From: Pseudomonas viridiflava
Lineage (GTDB): Bacteria > Pseudomonadota > Gammaproteobacteria > Pseudomonadales > Pseudomonadaceae
Direction of reading: 5' to 3'
Assembly: GCF_900590885.1 (NCBI RefSeq)
Contig: NZ_UUON01000042.1
Coordinates: forward strand, 62,001-126,000
Length of the DNA stretch: 64,000 nucleotides
Position numbers and translations under genes: made by a program. The notes under the pieces were generated by a model. That model did no database searches and was not told where the DNA came from. It was given only the letters and a program-made list of their open reading frames with translations. This document shows positions 41,928 to 51,198 of the stretch, one piece after another (the stretch's first letter is position 1; each line of letters opens with the position of its first letter).

Positions 41928-43178
41928 ATGAAACCTGCGAATCACACACCCACTCGTTGGACCCGGGCCGATGCGCTGAAAGTTAATGAAAATGACCCGA
42001 CGACGACACAGCCGTTAGTGAGTCCCGACTTTCCTGTCATGAGTGACACCGTGTTTATCTGGGACACCATGCCCTTGCGTGAACTGGATGGCACGGTGGT
42101 ATCCGTCGATGGTTGGTCGGTCATCTTCACGTTGACCGCAGACCGTCGCCCGCATGACCCACAATTCATCAATGCCGATGGCCGTTACGACATCAAGCGT
42201 GATTGGGAAGACCGTCACGGCCATGCGCGCATGTGCTACTGGTACTCGCGCACTGGCAAAGACTGGATCTTCGGTGGCCGCGTGATGGCCGAAGGGGTTT
42301 CGCCGACCACCCGTGAATGGGCGGGTACGCCGATCCTGACCAACAACAACGGCGATATCGACCTGTATTACACCTGCGTAACGCCGGGCGCCACGATTGC
42401 CAAAGTCGAAGGCCGGGTGGTCACCTCGGACACCGGCGTTACCCTGGAAGGCTTCACTGAGGTCAAGTCGCTGTTTGACGCCGATGGCACGTATTACCAG
42501 ACCGAAGCGCAAAATTCGACCTGGAACTTCCGCGACCCCAGCCCGTTTATCGACCCAAACGATGGCAAGTTGTACATGGTGTTTGAAGGCAATGTCGCCG
42601 GTGAACGTGGCACTCACGAGGTGGGCCCGGATGAACTCGGTTTGGTGCCACCGGGCCATGAAGAAGTCGGTGGCGCGCGCTATCAAGTGGGCTGTATCGG
42701 CATTGCCGTGGCCAAGGACTTAAGCGGTGAAGAATGGGAAATCCTACCGCCGCTGGTGACGGCGGTTGGCGTGAACGATCAAACCGAACGCCCGCATTAC
42801 GTGTTCCAAGACAACAAGTATTACCTGTTCACCATCAGTCACAAGTTCACCTATGCAGACGGCGTGACGGGGCCGGATGGCGTCTACGGGTTTGTTGGCG
42901 AGCATCTGTTTGGTCCCTACACGCCGATGAATGCCTCTGGGCTGGTGCTTGGCAACCCACCGTCGCAGCCATTCCAAACCTATTCGCATTGCGTGATGCC
43001 CAATGGCTTGGTGACCTCGTTTATCGACAGCGTGCCTACCACCGGCGATGACTACCGTATTGGCGGCACCGAGGCGCCTACCGTGAGGATTGTATTGAAG
43101 GGGGACCGTTCGTTTGTGCAGGAGGCTTATGACTACGGTTACATCCCGGCGATGCGTGATGTTGTACTGAGCCAGTAA
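41928..43178 (+). CDS. lsc: Levansucrase, glycoside hydrolase family 68
   Basis: 416 residues. The catalytic triad can be placed at Asp46 (FIWDTMP, nucleophile), Asp203 (FRDPSPF, transition-state stabiliser) and Glu287 (DQTERPH, acid/base). The spacing between them equals that of P. syringae levansucrase. The body is nearly the LscB/LscC sequence, but the N-terminus is about 16 residues shorter and different for its first ten residues. It transfers fructose from sucrose to grow levan and releases glucose. No signal peptide is visible, as in other Pseudomonas levansucrases, which are nevertheless found outside the cell. Confidence 0.94.
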   Translation: MKPANHTPTRWTRADALKVNENDPTTTQPLVSPDFPVMSDTVFIWDTMPLRELDGTVVSVDGWSVIFTLTADRRPHDPQFINADGRYDIKRDWEDRHGHARMCYWYSRTGKDWIFGGRVMAEGVSPTTREWAGTPILTNNNGDIDLYYTCVTPGATIAKVEGRVVTSDTGVTLEGFTEVKSLFDADGTYYQTEAQNSTWNFRDPSPFIDPNDGKLYMVFEGNVAGERGTHEVGPDELGLVPPGHEEVGGARYQVGCIGIAVAKDLSGEEWEILPPLVTAVGVNDQTERPHYVFQDNKYYLFTISHKFTYADGVTGPDGVYGFVGEHLFGPYTPMNASGLVLGNPPSQPFQTYSHCVMPNGLVTSFIDSVPTTGDDYRIGGTEAPTVRIVLKGDRSFVQEAYDYGYIPAMRDVVLSQ

Positions 43179-43204
43179 ACCCAGCAAAAAAGTCCTAAGA
43201 GGCT

Positions 43205-43270
43205 AATGCCGATCAGTCAAGAGATAGCACTGGCCACAGCTACAGTGTTCACTCTTGATTGGTCGGCATT
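43205..43270. terminator. Long inverted repeat between the convergent levansucrase and xylose transport genes
   Basis: AATGCCGATCAGTCAAGAG pairs with CTCTTGATTGGTCGGCATT at 17 of 19 positions, and an inner GCACTG/CAGTG stem extends it. One hairpin of about 25 base pairs results, well placed as a two-way terminator. Confidence 0.7.
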
Positions 43271-43303
43271 ATTGATTCGAATGACTGGGTGCGTTGGCAG
43301 ACT

Positions 43304-44440
43304 TCAGCGTCGGCCGGCCCGCGTACTCACATCCACCCACACCGCCAGCACCAAAATGCTGCCCTTGACGATCATCTGCCAATAGCTGTCCACATCCAGC
43401 ATCGACATGCCATTGTCCAGGCTGGTAATCACCAACGCCCCCAGCAACGCGCCGTACACAGTGCCGGAGCCACCGCGCATGGAGGTGCCGCCGATGAAAC
43501 ACGCGGCGATGGCATCCAGCTCACCCATATTGCCCGCCGACGGGGAGCCGGCCGCCAGGCGTGCGGTGTTGACCAGGCCGGCGAGGGCGCACATCACGCC
43601 CATGATGCCGAAGATCCACAGTTTCACCGCCTGCACATTGATGCCCGACAGGCGCGTGGCTTCCATATTGCTGCCCACCGCATACACGCGGCGGCCGAAC
43701 ACGGTCTGGCTGGTGACGTAGCTGAACACGCCGAGCAACACCAGCAACAGCAGCACCGGCACCGGGATGCCGTCGTAGCTGTTGAGGGTAGTGACGAAGC
43801 CGGCGAGTACCGCACCAATCAGCCCAACGCGCAGCACATCACGCACCAGGGAATGCGCCGCCAAGCCATGCAATGCGCGGTTGCGCCGTTGTTTCCAGGT
43901 TAAAAAGAGTGTGAGGGCAAACAGCAGCACCCCAAGCCCAATCCCCACCGAATGCGGCAAATACCCCTGGCCCACATACACCAGCGACGGCGACACCGGC
44001 GCAATGGTGGTGCCGCCGGTGATCCCCAGCAAAATCCCGCGAAACGCCAGCATGCCGCCCAGGCCGACGATGAATGAGGGGATGCGCAGGTAGGCGGTCA
44101 TGTAGCCGTTGGCCAAGCCGATCATCAACCCGGCCAGCGCCACCAGGCTGAGGTTGGCCAGCAACGGTACGTGATAAACCACATCCAGGATCGCCGCCAG
44201 CCCGCCGAGCAAGCCGAGCATCGAACCCACCGACAAGTCGATCTCGCCGCTGATGATCACCAGCACCATGCCGCAGGCCAGAATCCCGGTGATCGACATC
44301 TGCCGCAGCAGGTTGGAGAGGTTGCGCGGCGTGAGGAATCCGCCCTCGGTCTGCCAGCTGAAAAACAGCCAGATCACCGCCACGGCGATCACCAGGGCGA
44401 GCATTTTGTAGCGGGTAAAAAGGTGTTTGACCTGATTCAT
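43304..44440 (-). CDS. xylH: Xylose ABC transporter permease
   Basis: 378 residues with about ten hydrophobic helices of the RbsC/XylH family. Recognisable parts are the ISGEIDLSVGSMLGL loop, a GGMLAFRGILLGIT segment and the closing GGTSMRGGSGTVYGALLGALVI. It forms the membrane channel for D-xylose. It directly follows xylG with no gap and is the last gene of the xylA-xylF-xylG-xylH run. Confidence 0.92.
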   Translation of the reverse strand: MNQVKHLFTRYKMLALVIAVAVIWLFFSWQTEGGFLTPRNLSNLLRQMSITGILACGMVLVIISGEIDLSVGSMLGLLGGLAAILDVVYHVPLLANLSLVALAGLMIGLANGYMTAYLRIPSFIVGLGGMLAFRGILLGITGGTTIAPVSPSLVYVGQGYLPHSVGIGLGVLLFALTLFLTWKQRRNRALHGLAAHSLVRDVLRVGLIGAVLAGFVTTLNSYDGIPVPVLLLLVLLGVFSYVTSQTVFGRRVYAVGSNMEATRLSGINVQAVKLWIFGIMGVMCALAGLVNTARLAAGSPSAGNMGELDAIAACFIGGTSMRGGSGTVYGALLGALVITSLDNGMSMLDVDSYWQMIVKGSILVLAVWVDVSTRAGRR

Positions 44441-45985
44441 CTACGCGGTCTTCCGATTGTTATTGTTTTGGCTGAGCGCGGCGGCGAGCACCTGTTCCTG
44501 GGTGAGCCCTTCGTTGATGAAATCCCCACGCAACTGGCCGTCGCCAATCACCAGCACGCGGTTGGATACGCCGAGCACCTCGGCCAGCTCCGAGGACACC
44601 ATGATGATCGCCACGCCCTCGGCGGCCAGCGCGCCCATCAGTTTGTAGATCTCATACTTGGCGCCCACGTCCACGCCGCGCGTGGGTTCATCGAGGATCA
44701 GTACCTTGGGCTTGGCCATGAGCATTTTCGCCAGCACGGCCTTTTGCTGGTTGCCACCGGACAGGCTGGTGATCGGCAAAAACGGGCTGGCGGTTTTCAG
44801 GTGCATGCGCGCGATCTGCTGGTCGATGCTGCCCAGTTCGGCTTCGGCGTCGATGCGGGTCATGTGCGCATAGTTGCCGAGCACCGCCAGGGTGATGTTC
44901 TGGCCCACCCCCAGGTCGGGGATGATGCCTTGGCGCTTGCGGTCCTCGGGCACCATGCACAACCCGGCGCGGATCGATTTGAGCGGCGTGCGCGTGTCGA
45001 TCACCTCGCCGTCCAGCCACACCTCGCCGCTGTAGCGGCCGGGGTAGGCCCCAAATAACGCGGACACCAGCTCCGTGCGCCCGGCGCCCACCAGCCCGGC
45101 GATGCCGAGGATTTCCCCGCGCCTGAGCACAAAGGAAATGTCATCCACGCGCTTGCGCTTGGGGTTGTCGACGTCATAGCAGGTGACATTGCGCGCCTCG
45201 AAAATCACCTCGCCCACGTCATGCGGCTCGGTGGGGTAGAGGTTGCTCATCTCGCGGCCGACCATCTGCGTGATGATCTGCGGTATGTCCATATCCGCCA
45301 TGGCGGTGGTTGCGATGTGCTTGCCATCGCGGATCACCGCAATGGTGTCGCACACCGCCGCCACTTCATCGAGCTTGTGGGAGATGTACACGCAGGCCAC
45401 ACCCTTGGCCTTGAGGTCACGGATGATGTCGAGCAGCACCTCGATTTCCGAACGGGTCAGGGCCGAGGAGGGCTCATCCAGAATCAGCAGGCGCGCCTGT
45501 TTATTCAGCGCCTTGGCGATCTCCACCAACTGCTGGTAACCGCCGCCGTACTGCGAAACCGGCAGCGCCACGTTCATGTCCGGCACTTTGAGTTCACGCA
45601 TCAAGGCTTCGGCGCGGTGCAGCATCGCCGGGTAGTTCATGCGCCCGCCTGGCAACGTCAGCTCGTGGCCCATGAAAATGTTCTCGGCCACCGACAGGTC
45701 GGGCACCAGGGTCAGTTCCTGGTGAATGATGACGATGCCGGCGGCCTCGGTTTCACTGATGGATTGGGCCTTGAGCGGCTGCCCATCCCAGAGGATTTCA
45801 CCCTCCCAGGTGCCATACGGGTAGACCGCCGACAGCACCTTCATCAAGGTGGATTTGCCCGCACCGTTCTCGCCGCACAGGCCGACGCATTCCCCCGGCC
45901 GTACCTGGATGTCGATGCCGTTGAGGGCGTTGACACCGCCAAAACTTTTGACGATGCCGTTCATTTGCAGGAGGTAGTCGGCCAT
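44441..45985 (-). CDS. xylG: Xylose ABC transporter ATP-binding protein
   Basis: 514 residues from ATG 45985; a GTG at 45994 overlapping the xylF stop is an alternative. Two ABC domains: the first has Walker A GENGAGKST and signature-like YGGGYQQLVEIAKAL. The second has a degenerate Walker A (GLVGAGRTE) with the canonical signature LSGGNQQKAVLAK and Walker B VLILDEPTRGVD. This two-domain plan with a weak second P-loop is standard for sugar importers of the RbsA/XylG/MglA group. It powers xylose uptake with XylF and XylH. Confidence 0.94.
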   Translation of the reverse strand: MADYLLQMNGIVKSFGGVNALNGIDIQVRPGECVGLCGENGAGKSTLMKVLSAVYPYGTWEGEILWDGQPLKAQSISETEAAGIVIIHQELTLVPDLSVAENIFMGHELTLPGGRMNYPAMLHRAEALMRELKVPDMNVALPVSQYGGGYQQLVEIAKALNKQARLLILDEPSSALTRSEIEVLLDIIRDLKAKGVACVYISHKLDEVAAVCDTIAVIRDGKHIATTAMADMDIPQIITQMVGREMSNLYPTEPHDVGEVIFEARNVTCYDVDNPKRKRVDDISFVLRRGEILGIAGLVGAGRTELVSALFGAYPGRYSGEVWLDGEVIDTRTPLKSIRAGLCMVPEDRKRQGIIPDLGVGQNITLAVLGNYAHMTRIDAEAELGSIDQQIARMHLKTASPFLPITSLSGGNQQKAVLAKMLMAKPKVLILDEPTRGVDVGAKYEIYKLMGALAAEGVAIIMVSSELAEVLGVSNRVLVIGDGQLRGDFINEGLTQEQVLAAALSQNNNNRKTA

Positions 45986-45990
45986 CACGG

Positions 45991-46992
45991 TCACTGCCCG
46001 GCAATCTGCTCTTTGGTATAGAACCCGTCTTTCTCCAACAGGTCGATATTGGCCTTGGTCAACGGGGTCGGGGTGAGCAGGATGGTGTCGACCTTTTTGC
46101 TGCCGTTGTCGTATTGCGAGCTGTAGGTGGGCTTCTCGTTACGCGCCAGTTGCACCGAGAGCTTGGCGGCTTCCGAGGCGATCAGCTTGAGCGGCTTGTA
46201 CACGGTCATGGTCTGGGTGCCGTCGATCACGCGCTTGATCGCGGCGAGGTCGGCGTCCTGACCGGAGATTGGCACCTTGCCCGCGAGTTTCTGCGCGGCC
46301 AGGGCCTGGATCGCACCGCCGGCGGTGGCGTCGTTGGAGGCGACGATCGCGTCGATCTTGTTGTTGTTCCGGGTCAGGGCGTTTTCGACGATGCTCAGGG
46401 CTTCGGTCGGGTTCCATTCCTTGACCCACTGCTGGCCGACAATCTTGATGTCGCCCTTGTCGATGGCCGGTTGCAGCACTTTCATCTGGCCTTCGCGCAG
46501 CACCTTGGCGTTGTTGTCGGTGGGCGCGCCGCCGAGCAGGAAGTAGTTGCCCTTGGGCGCTGCTTGCAGCACGCCGCTGGCCTGCATTTCGCCGACTTTT
46601 TCGTTATCGAAGGAGATGTAGGCGTCGATGTCTGCATTGAGAATCAGGCGGTCGTAAGACACTACTTTGATCCCGGCTTTCTTGGCTTCGGCGACCGCGT
46701 TGGTCAGCACCGTGGTGTTGAACGGCACGATCACGATCACGTCGACGCCGCGTGAGATGAGGTTTTCGATCTGCGAGATTTGCTTCTGCTCGTTGGCATC
46801 GGCGGACTGCACGAAGACCTTGGCATCAAGCTTTTCTGCCGCTGCGACAAAATAGTCGCGGTCGCGGGACCAGCGTTCAAGGCGCAGGTCGTCGATGGAG
46901 AAACCGATTTTCGGGTGGGCGGAATCGGCCATCACCGGCAGGGCCAGCAGAGCCAGGGCAGAGGCGAGCAGGGTACGTGTGAATGCTTTCAT
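45991..46992 (-). CDS. xylF: Periplasmic D-xylose-binding protein
   Basis: 333 residues from ATG 46992 (AGGA upstream); the open frame extends to 47091 but would include the hairpin behind xylA. The signal peptide is cleaved near residue 22 (VMA|DS). The periplasmic-binding fold shows IGFSIDDLRLERWSRDRDYF, SADANEQKQISQIENLI, VSYDRLI and ISGQDADLAAIKRVIDGTQTMTV, all typical XylF segments. It captures D-xylose for XylGH. It sits 112 bases after xylA, with a strong hairpin between. Confidence 0.94.
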   Translation of the reverse strand: MKAFTRTLLASALALLALPVMADSAHPKIGFSIDDLRLERWSRDRDYFVAAAEKLDAKVFVQSADANEQKQISQIENLISRGVDVIVIVPFNTTVLTNAVAEAKKAGIKVVSYDRLILNADIDAYISFDNEKVGEMQASGVLQAAPKGNYFLLGGAPTDNNAKVLREGQMKVLQPAIDKGDIKIVGQQWVKEWNPTEALSIVENALTRNNNKIDAIVASNDATAGGAIQALAAQKLAGKVPISGQDADLAAIKRVIDGTQTMTVYKPLKLIASEAAKLSVQLARNEKPTYSSQYDNGSKKVDTILLTPTPLTKANIDLLEKDGFYTKEQIAGQ

Positions 46993-47061
46993 GGTGGTGC
47001 GTCCTTTTATTGTTGTTGGAAAGACACAGCGTGGTGCGGGTAGAACTGTAGAGGGTCCCTG

Positions 47062-47096
47062 GACATTTGCGCGCCAAGTTTTGTCGCGCAAATGTC
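47062..47096. other. Perfect 12-bp hairpin between xylA and xylF
   Basis: GACATTTGCGCG and CGCGCAAATGTC flank an 11-base loop, starting eight bases after the xylA stop. It could stabilise the xylA 3' end, stop part of transcription, and so set a lower or higher level for the transporter genes. Confidence 0.6.
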
Positions 47097-47104
47097 ACAG
47101 CGCT

Positions 47105-48421
47105 TCAACCATAGATATATCGGTTGACTACGCCTTCGAGCATCTCCTGCCGCCCACTCACGGCCTGCGGGTTAAGCTCGTTGGCAAACGCATGCTCGGC
47201 GAGTGACTCCAGGCTGAACTCCCCGGCCAGTACCGCCTGGCCCAGCGGCTGCTGCCAACCGGCGTAGCGCTGGTCCTTGAACTGCTGCAAGCGGTCGTTT
47301 TGCACCATGGCGGCCGCGCGTTCCAGGGCCAGCGCCAGGGTGTCCATGGCGGCCACGTGGCCGTGGAACAGGTCGACATCGTCGAGGCTCTGGCGGCGCA
47401 CCTTGGAGTCGAAATTGTAGCCGCCGTTCTTGAAACCGCCGGCCTTGAGAATCTCGTAGGTGGCCAGGGTCATCTCTTCGACGCTGTTGGGGAACTGGTC
47501 GGTATCCCAGCCGTTCTGCGGGTCGCCACGGTTGGCGTCGATGCTGCCGAAGATGCCGAGGGACACGGCGGTGGCGATCTCATGATGAAAACTGTGCCCG
47601 GCCAGGGTCGCGTGGTTGGCCTCGATGTTGACCTTGATTTCATGTTCCAGGCCGTACTCATGCAAGAAGCCGAACACCGTGGCGCTGTCGTAATCGTATT
47701 GGTGCTTGGTCGGCTCCTGGGGCTTGGGCTCGATCAGCAGGTCGCCCTTGAAGCCGATTTTGTGCTTGTGCTCGACCACCATGCGCATAAAGCGCCCGAG
47801 CTGCTCGCGCTCGCGTTTGAGGTCGGTGTTGAGCAAGGTTTCATAACCTTCGCGGCCGCCCCACAACACATAGTTGGAACCCTTGAGCCGCAGGGTCGCG
47901 TTCATCGCGCTGAACACTTGCGCGGCGGCGTAGGCGAACACCTGCGGGTCCGGGTTGCTCGCGGCGCCGGCGGCAAAGCGCGGGTTGCTGAAGCAGTTGG
48001 CGGTGCCCCATAGCAGCTGGATGCCGGTCTGTTCCTGATGGCGTTCGAGGTGATCGACCATCTGCGCGAAGTGGTTGCGGTATTCCTTCAGCGAGCTGCC
48101 TTCCGGGGCCACGTCGGTGTCGTGGAAGCTGTAGTAGTCGATGCCCAGCTTGGAGAAAAACTCAAAGGCCGCGTCGGCCTTGCCGATCGCCAGTTCCATC
48201 GGGTCGCCGCTCTTCTGCCACGGGCGTTTGAAGGTGCCTACGCCGAACATGTCTGCGCCCGGCCAGACGAAGGTGTGCCAGTAGCAGGCGGCCATGCGCA
48301 GGTGTTCGCGCATGGGTTTGCCGAGGATGAGTTTATTCGCGTCGTAATGGCGAAAGGCGAGGGGCGAGTCGCTGCTGGGGCCTTCGAAGCGGATCTTCTC
48401 GACACCGGGGAAGTACGGCAT
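47105..48421 (-). CDS. xylA: Xylose isomerase
   Basis: 438 residues, normal for class II xylose isomerases. The metal and active-site motifs are YSFHDTDVAPEG (catalytic His-Asp), LIEPKPQEPTKHQYD, NIEANHATLAGHSFHHE and GSIDANRGD. It interconverts D-xylose and D-xylulose. No xylulokinase gene (xylB) follows in the window, so the kinase is expected elsewhere. It is first in the operon and divergent from xylR. Confidence 0.95.
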   Translation of the reverse strand: MPYFPGVEKIRFEGPSSDSPLAFRHYDANKLILGKPMREHLRMAACYWHTFVWPGADMFGVGTFKRPWQKSGDPMELAIGKADAAFEFFSKLGIDYYSFHDTDVAPEGSSLKEYRNHFAQMVDHLERHQEQTGIQLLWGTANCFSNPRFAAGAASNPDPQVFAYAAAQVFSAMNATLRLKGSNYVLWGGREGYETLLNTDLKREREQLGRFMRMVVEHKHKIGFKGDLLIEPKPQEPTKHQYDYDSATVFGFLHEYGLEHEIKVNIEANHATLAGHSFHHEIATAVSLGIFGSIDANRGDPQNGWDTDQFPNSVEEMTLATYEILKAGGFKNGGYNFDSKVRRQSLDDVDLFHGHVAAMDTLALALERAAAMVQNDRLQQFKDQRYAGWQQPLGQAVLAGEFSLESLAEHAFANELNPQAVSGRQEMLEGVVNRYIYG

Positions 48422-48485
48422 GGCGTTTTCCTTATTGTTCTTGGCGGTGTCCCGATACTAACAACGGCGCCTGGCCTGCCGATTA

Positions 48486-48516
48486 TGAAAATCACCAAGC
48501 AGTAGTGCGATTTTGA
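48486..48516. promoter_or_regulatory. Candidate XylR half-sites between xylA and xylR
   Basis: TGAAAATC (48486-48493) and GATTTTGA (48509-48516) form an inverted pair, seven of eight bases matching, 23 bases centre to centre, in the only intergenic region shared by xylA and its divergent activator. GA-rich A-tract half-sites are known for XylR activators. Confidence 0.45.
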
Positions 48517-48560
48517 GTGGCGAGGGCTAACCTGTGGTCACCGGCCTCAGGACAACAACA

Positions 48561-49745
48561 ATGAAAACCCTACCGCCCGTGCATCGCATCGCCTTGCTGT
48601 TCAACGGCAGCAAGATCTACGACCGGGGCATCATCACCGGCATCGGCAATTACCTGAGCAGCACCCGCGCATCCTGGGACCTGTTCCTGGAAGAGGACTT
48701 CCTGTGTCGCCTGCGGGGCATCGAGCGCTGGCAGGGCGACGGCATCATTGCCGACTTCGATGACCCATTGATCGGCGAGGCGCTGGCCGGCTGCAAGCTG
48801 CCGGTGGTGGCGGTCGGCGGCTCCTACCAGGATGCGCGCGCCTACCCACAGGGCATTCCCTATGTGGCCACCGACAACGATGCGTTGATGAAGCTGGCCT
48901 ACGAACACCTGATCGAAGCCGGGCTGACGCGCTTTGCCTGTTTCAGCCTGCCCGAAGCCCAGGCCAACCGCTGGGCCCAGGAGCGCGAAAAAGCCTTCAA
49001 ACGCTTGATGCACCGCGACGGTTTGCCGGTGGAGGTGTATCGCGGCCTGGGCACCAGCGCGCCGCTGTGGGACAGCGCGGTGGAGCAGCAGATCGCCTGG
49101 CTGCAGGCCTTGCCCAAGCCCATCGGCATCATCGCCGTCACCGATGCGCGCGCCCGGCAATTGCTGCAAGCCTGCCTCACCGCCGGCATCGCCGTACCGG
49201 AGCAAGTGGCGTTGATCGGCATCGACAACGACCCGCTGACTCGCACCCTCACGCGGGTGCCGCTGAGTTCGGTGATCCAGGGCACGGAAACCATGGGCCG
49301 CACGGCGGCGGCGCTGTTGCACCAGATGCTGCATGGCAAACCCTGCACCGGCACGCAGATTCTGGTGCCGCCCGAAGCGATCAATGTGCAGGCCTCCAGC
49401 TTGCATCAACCGTTGGGCAACCCGTATGTGATGCAGGCGCTGCTGTTTATCCGCCAGTACGCCTGCCAGGGCATCAAGACCGCGCAGGTGGCGGCCTATG
49501 TCGGCGTGTCGCGCTCATCCCTGGAAGCGCACTTTCGCAAGGTGCGCGGGTGCAGCGTGCACGACGAGATCCTGCGCTTCAAACTCGCCGCCGCTGCCAA
49601 AGGCCTGGAAAGCCAGGGCCTGGCGATTGCCGATATCGCCTCGAGCTGCGGCTTCAAGTCGGCGCAGTACCTGCACACGGTGTTTCGGCGCGAGTTTGGG
49701 TGTACGCCGAGGGAGTATCAGCAGGGTTCCCTGGCAACTACATGA
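48561..49745 (+). CDS. xylR: XylR, AraC-family xylose activator
   Basis: 394 residues from ATG 48561, preceded by AGGA. The N-terminal 270 residues form a LacI/periplasmic-binding-like sugar domain (HRIALLFNGSKIYDRGIITGIGNYL, ALIGIDNDP). The C-terminal 100 residues hold the AraC DNA-binding region with ACQGIKTAQVAAYVGVSRSSLE and IADIASSCGFKSAQYLHTVFRREFG. This fusion is the XylR type, activating xylA and xylFGH when xylose binds. It is divergent from xylA with 139 bases between start codons. Confidence 0.93.
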   Translation: MKTLPPVHRIALLFNGSKIYDRGIITGIGNYLSSTRASWDLFLEEDFLCRLRGIERWQGDGIIADFDDPLIGEALAGCKLPVVAVGGSYQDARAYPQGIPYVATDNDALMKLAYEHLIEAGLTRFACFSLPEAQANRWAQEREKAFKRLMHRDGLPVEVYRGLGTSAPLWDSAVEQQIAWLQALPKPIGIIAVTDARARQLLQACLTAGIAVPEQVALIGIDNDPLTRTLTRVPLSSVIQGTETMGRTAAALLHQMLHGKPCTGTQILVPPEAINVQASSLHQPLGNPYVMQALLFIRQYACQGIKTAQVAAYVGVSRSSLEAHFRKVRGCSVHDEILRFKLAAAAKGLESQGLAIADIASSCGFKSAQYLHTVFRREFGCTPREYQQGSLATT

Positions 49746-49765
49746 CTAAAGGACACAGGGGAGCC

Positions 49766-49862
49766 AAATGTGGGAGGGGGCTTGCCCCCGATTGCAGTGG
49801 GTCAGCTAAATATTTATCAACTGACAGTCCCTCATCGGGGGCAAGCCCCCTCCCACATTTTT
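49766..49862. repeat. Interspersed palindromic repeat, long form (copy 4)
   Basis: AAATGTGGGAGGGGGC...CCCCCGAT, central GTCAGCT...ACTGAC stem, then ATCGGGGGCAAGCCCCC and CTCCCACATTTTT. It sits between the convergent xylR and oprB genes. This is the most regular of the three long copies. Confidence 0.85.
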
Positions 49863-49878
49863 GACCCAGTTCAGGCTT

Positions 49879-51144
49879 TTAGAATACTGCTTTGACCTGC
49901 AGGCCCAACACCAGCGCGTTATCGATCTTCTCCCCGGAAAACGCCCCCGGCTCGATGATGTATTGCACATCCGGGCGCAGGTTCAGCCACGGCGTGGCCT
50001 GGTAGCCGTAGCTGAGTTCGATCAGCTGTTCGGCGTTGTTCAGGTTGGGGTAATCGTTGCCAGCCTTGAACGCGGCCAGTTCCTGCACATCCCGGCTGCG
50101 CGTATTCGGCACCGCGCGGCCATAACCCAGGGCGACGGTATCCCGTGGTCGACCCTCGAACGGCTTGTACAACACCACGCCAGCGCCGTACCACTTGCTG
50201 AACGGTGAAGCCGCTTCACTGGCCGCAGAGTATTGGCCGAAGGCGTGCAGCACGCGGCCGGCGGATGAGCTGGACACCCACACCGCCTGGTCGATCAGCA
50301 GGTAGTGCCCGCCGCGCCCGCTCACGTCTTTATCGCTGCCGATGCGTTTGACGTCGGAACTGTCGTAGTAATAGCCCAGTTTGTATTCACCCGGCAGCGT
50401 GCCCGCGTGTTTGTAGATCAGCTCGATGGGCACCACGGTGCCGGTGGTGTGCTTGGGGCTCAGTTTCCAGGCGCGGCTGGAGTCGCCGTTGCTCTCAGGG
50501 TCGACATTGAACGCCGCGACACGCAGCTGCCAGTTGGGTGAGAAGTCGTATTTCACCCGCGCACCCAGGCGCGCGTTCGGGTAGTTGGTCCAGCCGCTGC
50601 CACCGGACATGTTCAGCGGGTGCCCGCAGAAACCGGCGTTCATGAAGTTGCACAGGATGCCGCTGTCGAGGCCGCCGAGGTCATTGCCCATGGCCATGTA
50701 GCCGAGCTTGAGGTTCAGCGCCGGGGTGAACAGCGTGCGCTCGTAACTCAGTTCGGTGAGGCGGGTGTAGAGGCCACCGTAGTTTTCCTGGATCGGCAGG
50801 CGGTTGCCCACCAGGTCCTCGGAGGCGCTGTTGCCGCGCCGGTCGTTGAGGGTCAGTTGGATGCGGTCGCCGTTGTTGAAGCCATACAGCTTGCCCAGAT
50901 CGAACTGCACGCCCAGCTTGAGGTTTTGCGAGTAGCGAGCCGAGCGGTGCTGGCCGCCGTGGGCGTTGTAGGCGGTTTCGCCGCTGTAGTCGCCGGTAAA
51001 GCGAATGCCTTGTTCGTCCAGCTCGCGGCGCAGGCCGCCCCAGTCGCCGGTCAACGTGGTGTCGTCGGCTTGTACGGGCAGGGCGGCGCCCAAGGCCAGG
51101 CCGAACAACAGGCGCCCAAGGGAAAGATGAGAAGAGGGGGTCAT
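49879..51144 (-). CDS. oprB: Carbohydrate-selective porin OprB
   Basis: 421 residues from ATG 51144 (GGAA upstream). Signal peptide cleaved after residue 27 (VQA|DD). The OprB family block LTGDWGGLRRELDEQGI starts the mature protein, with YDFSPNWQLRVAAFNVDPE and a closing barrel strand LGLQVKAVF. It forms a sugar-selective pore for glucose and similar sugars in the outer membrane. It lies 54 bases after gcd on the same strand, so glucose entry and periplasmic oxidation are probably co-expressed. Confidence 0.9.
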   Translation of the reverse strand: MTPSSHLSLGRLLFGLALGAALPVQADDTTLTGDWGGLRRELDEQGIRFTGDYSGETAYNAHGGQHRSARYSQNLKLGVQFDLGKLYGFNNGDRIQLTLNDRRGNSASEDLVGNRLPIQENYGGLYTRLTELSYERTLFTPALNLKLGYMAMGNDLGGLDSGILCNFMNAGFCGHPLNMSGGSGWTNYPNARLGARVKYDFSPNWQLRVAAFNVDPESNGDSSRAWKLSPKHTTGTVVPIELIYKHAGTLPGEYKLGYYYDSSDVKRIGSDKDVSGRGGHYLLIDQAVWVSSSSAGRVLHAFGQYSAASEAASPFSKWYGAGVVLYKPFEGRPRDTVALGYGRAVPNTRSRDVQELAAFKAGNDYPNLNNAEQLIELSYGYQATPWLNLRPDVQYIIEPGAFSGEKIDNALVLGLQVKAVF

Positions 51145-51198
51145 GCGGGTTTTCCAAAGCAAAAGGCGCGGTGCGGGGGGCACCGCGCCTGGAGGGGG

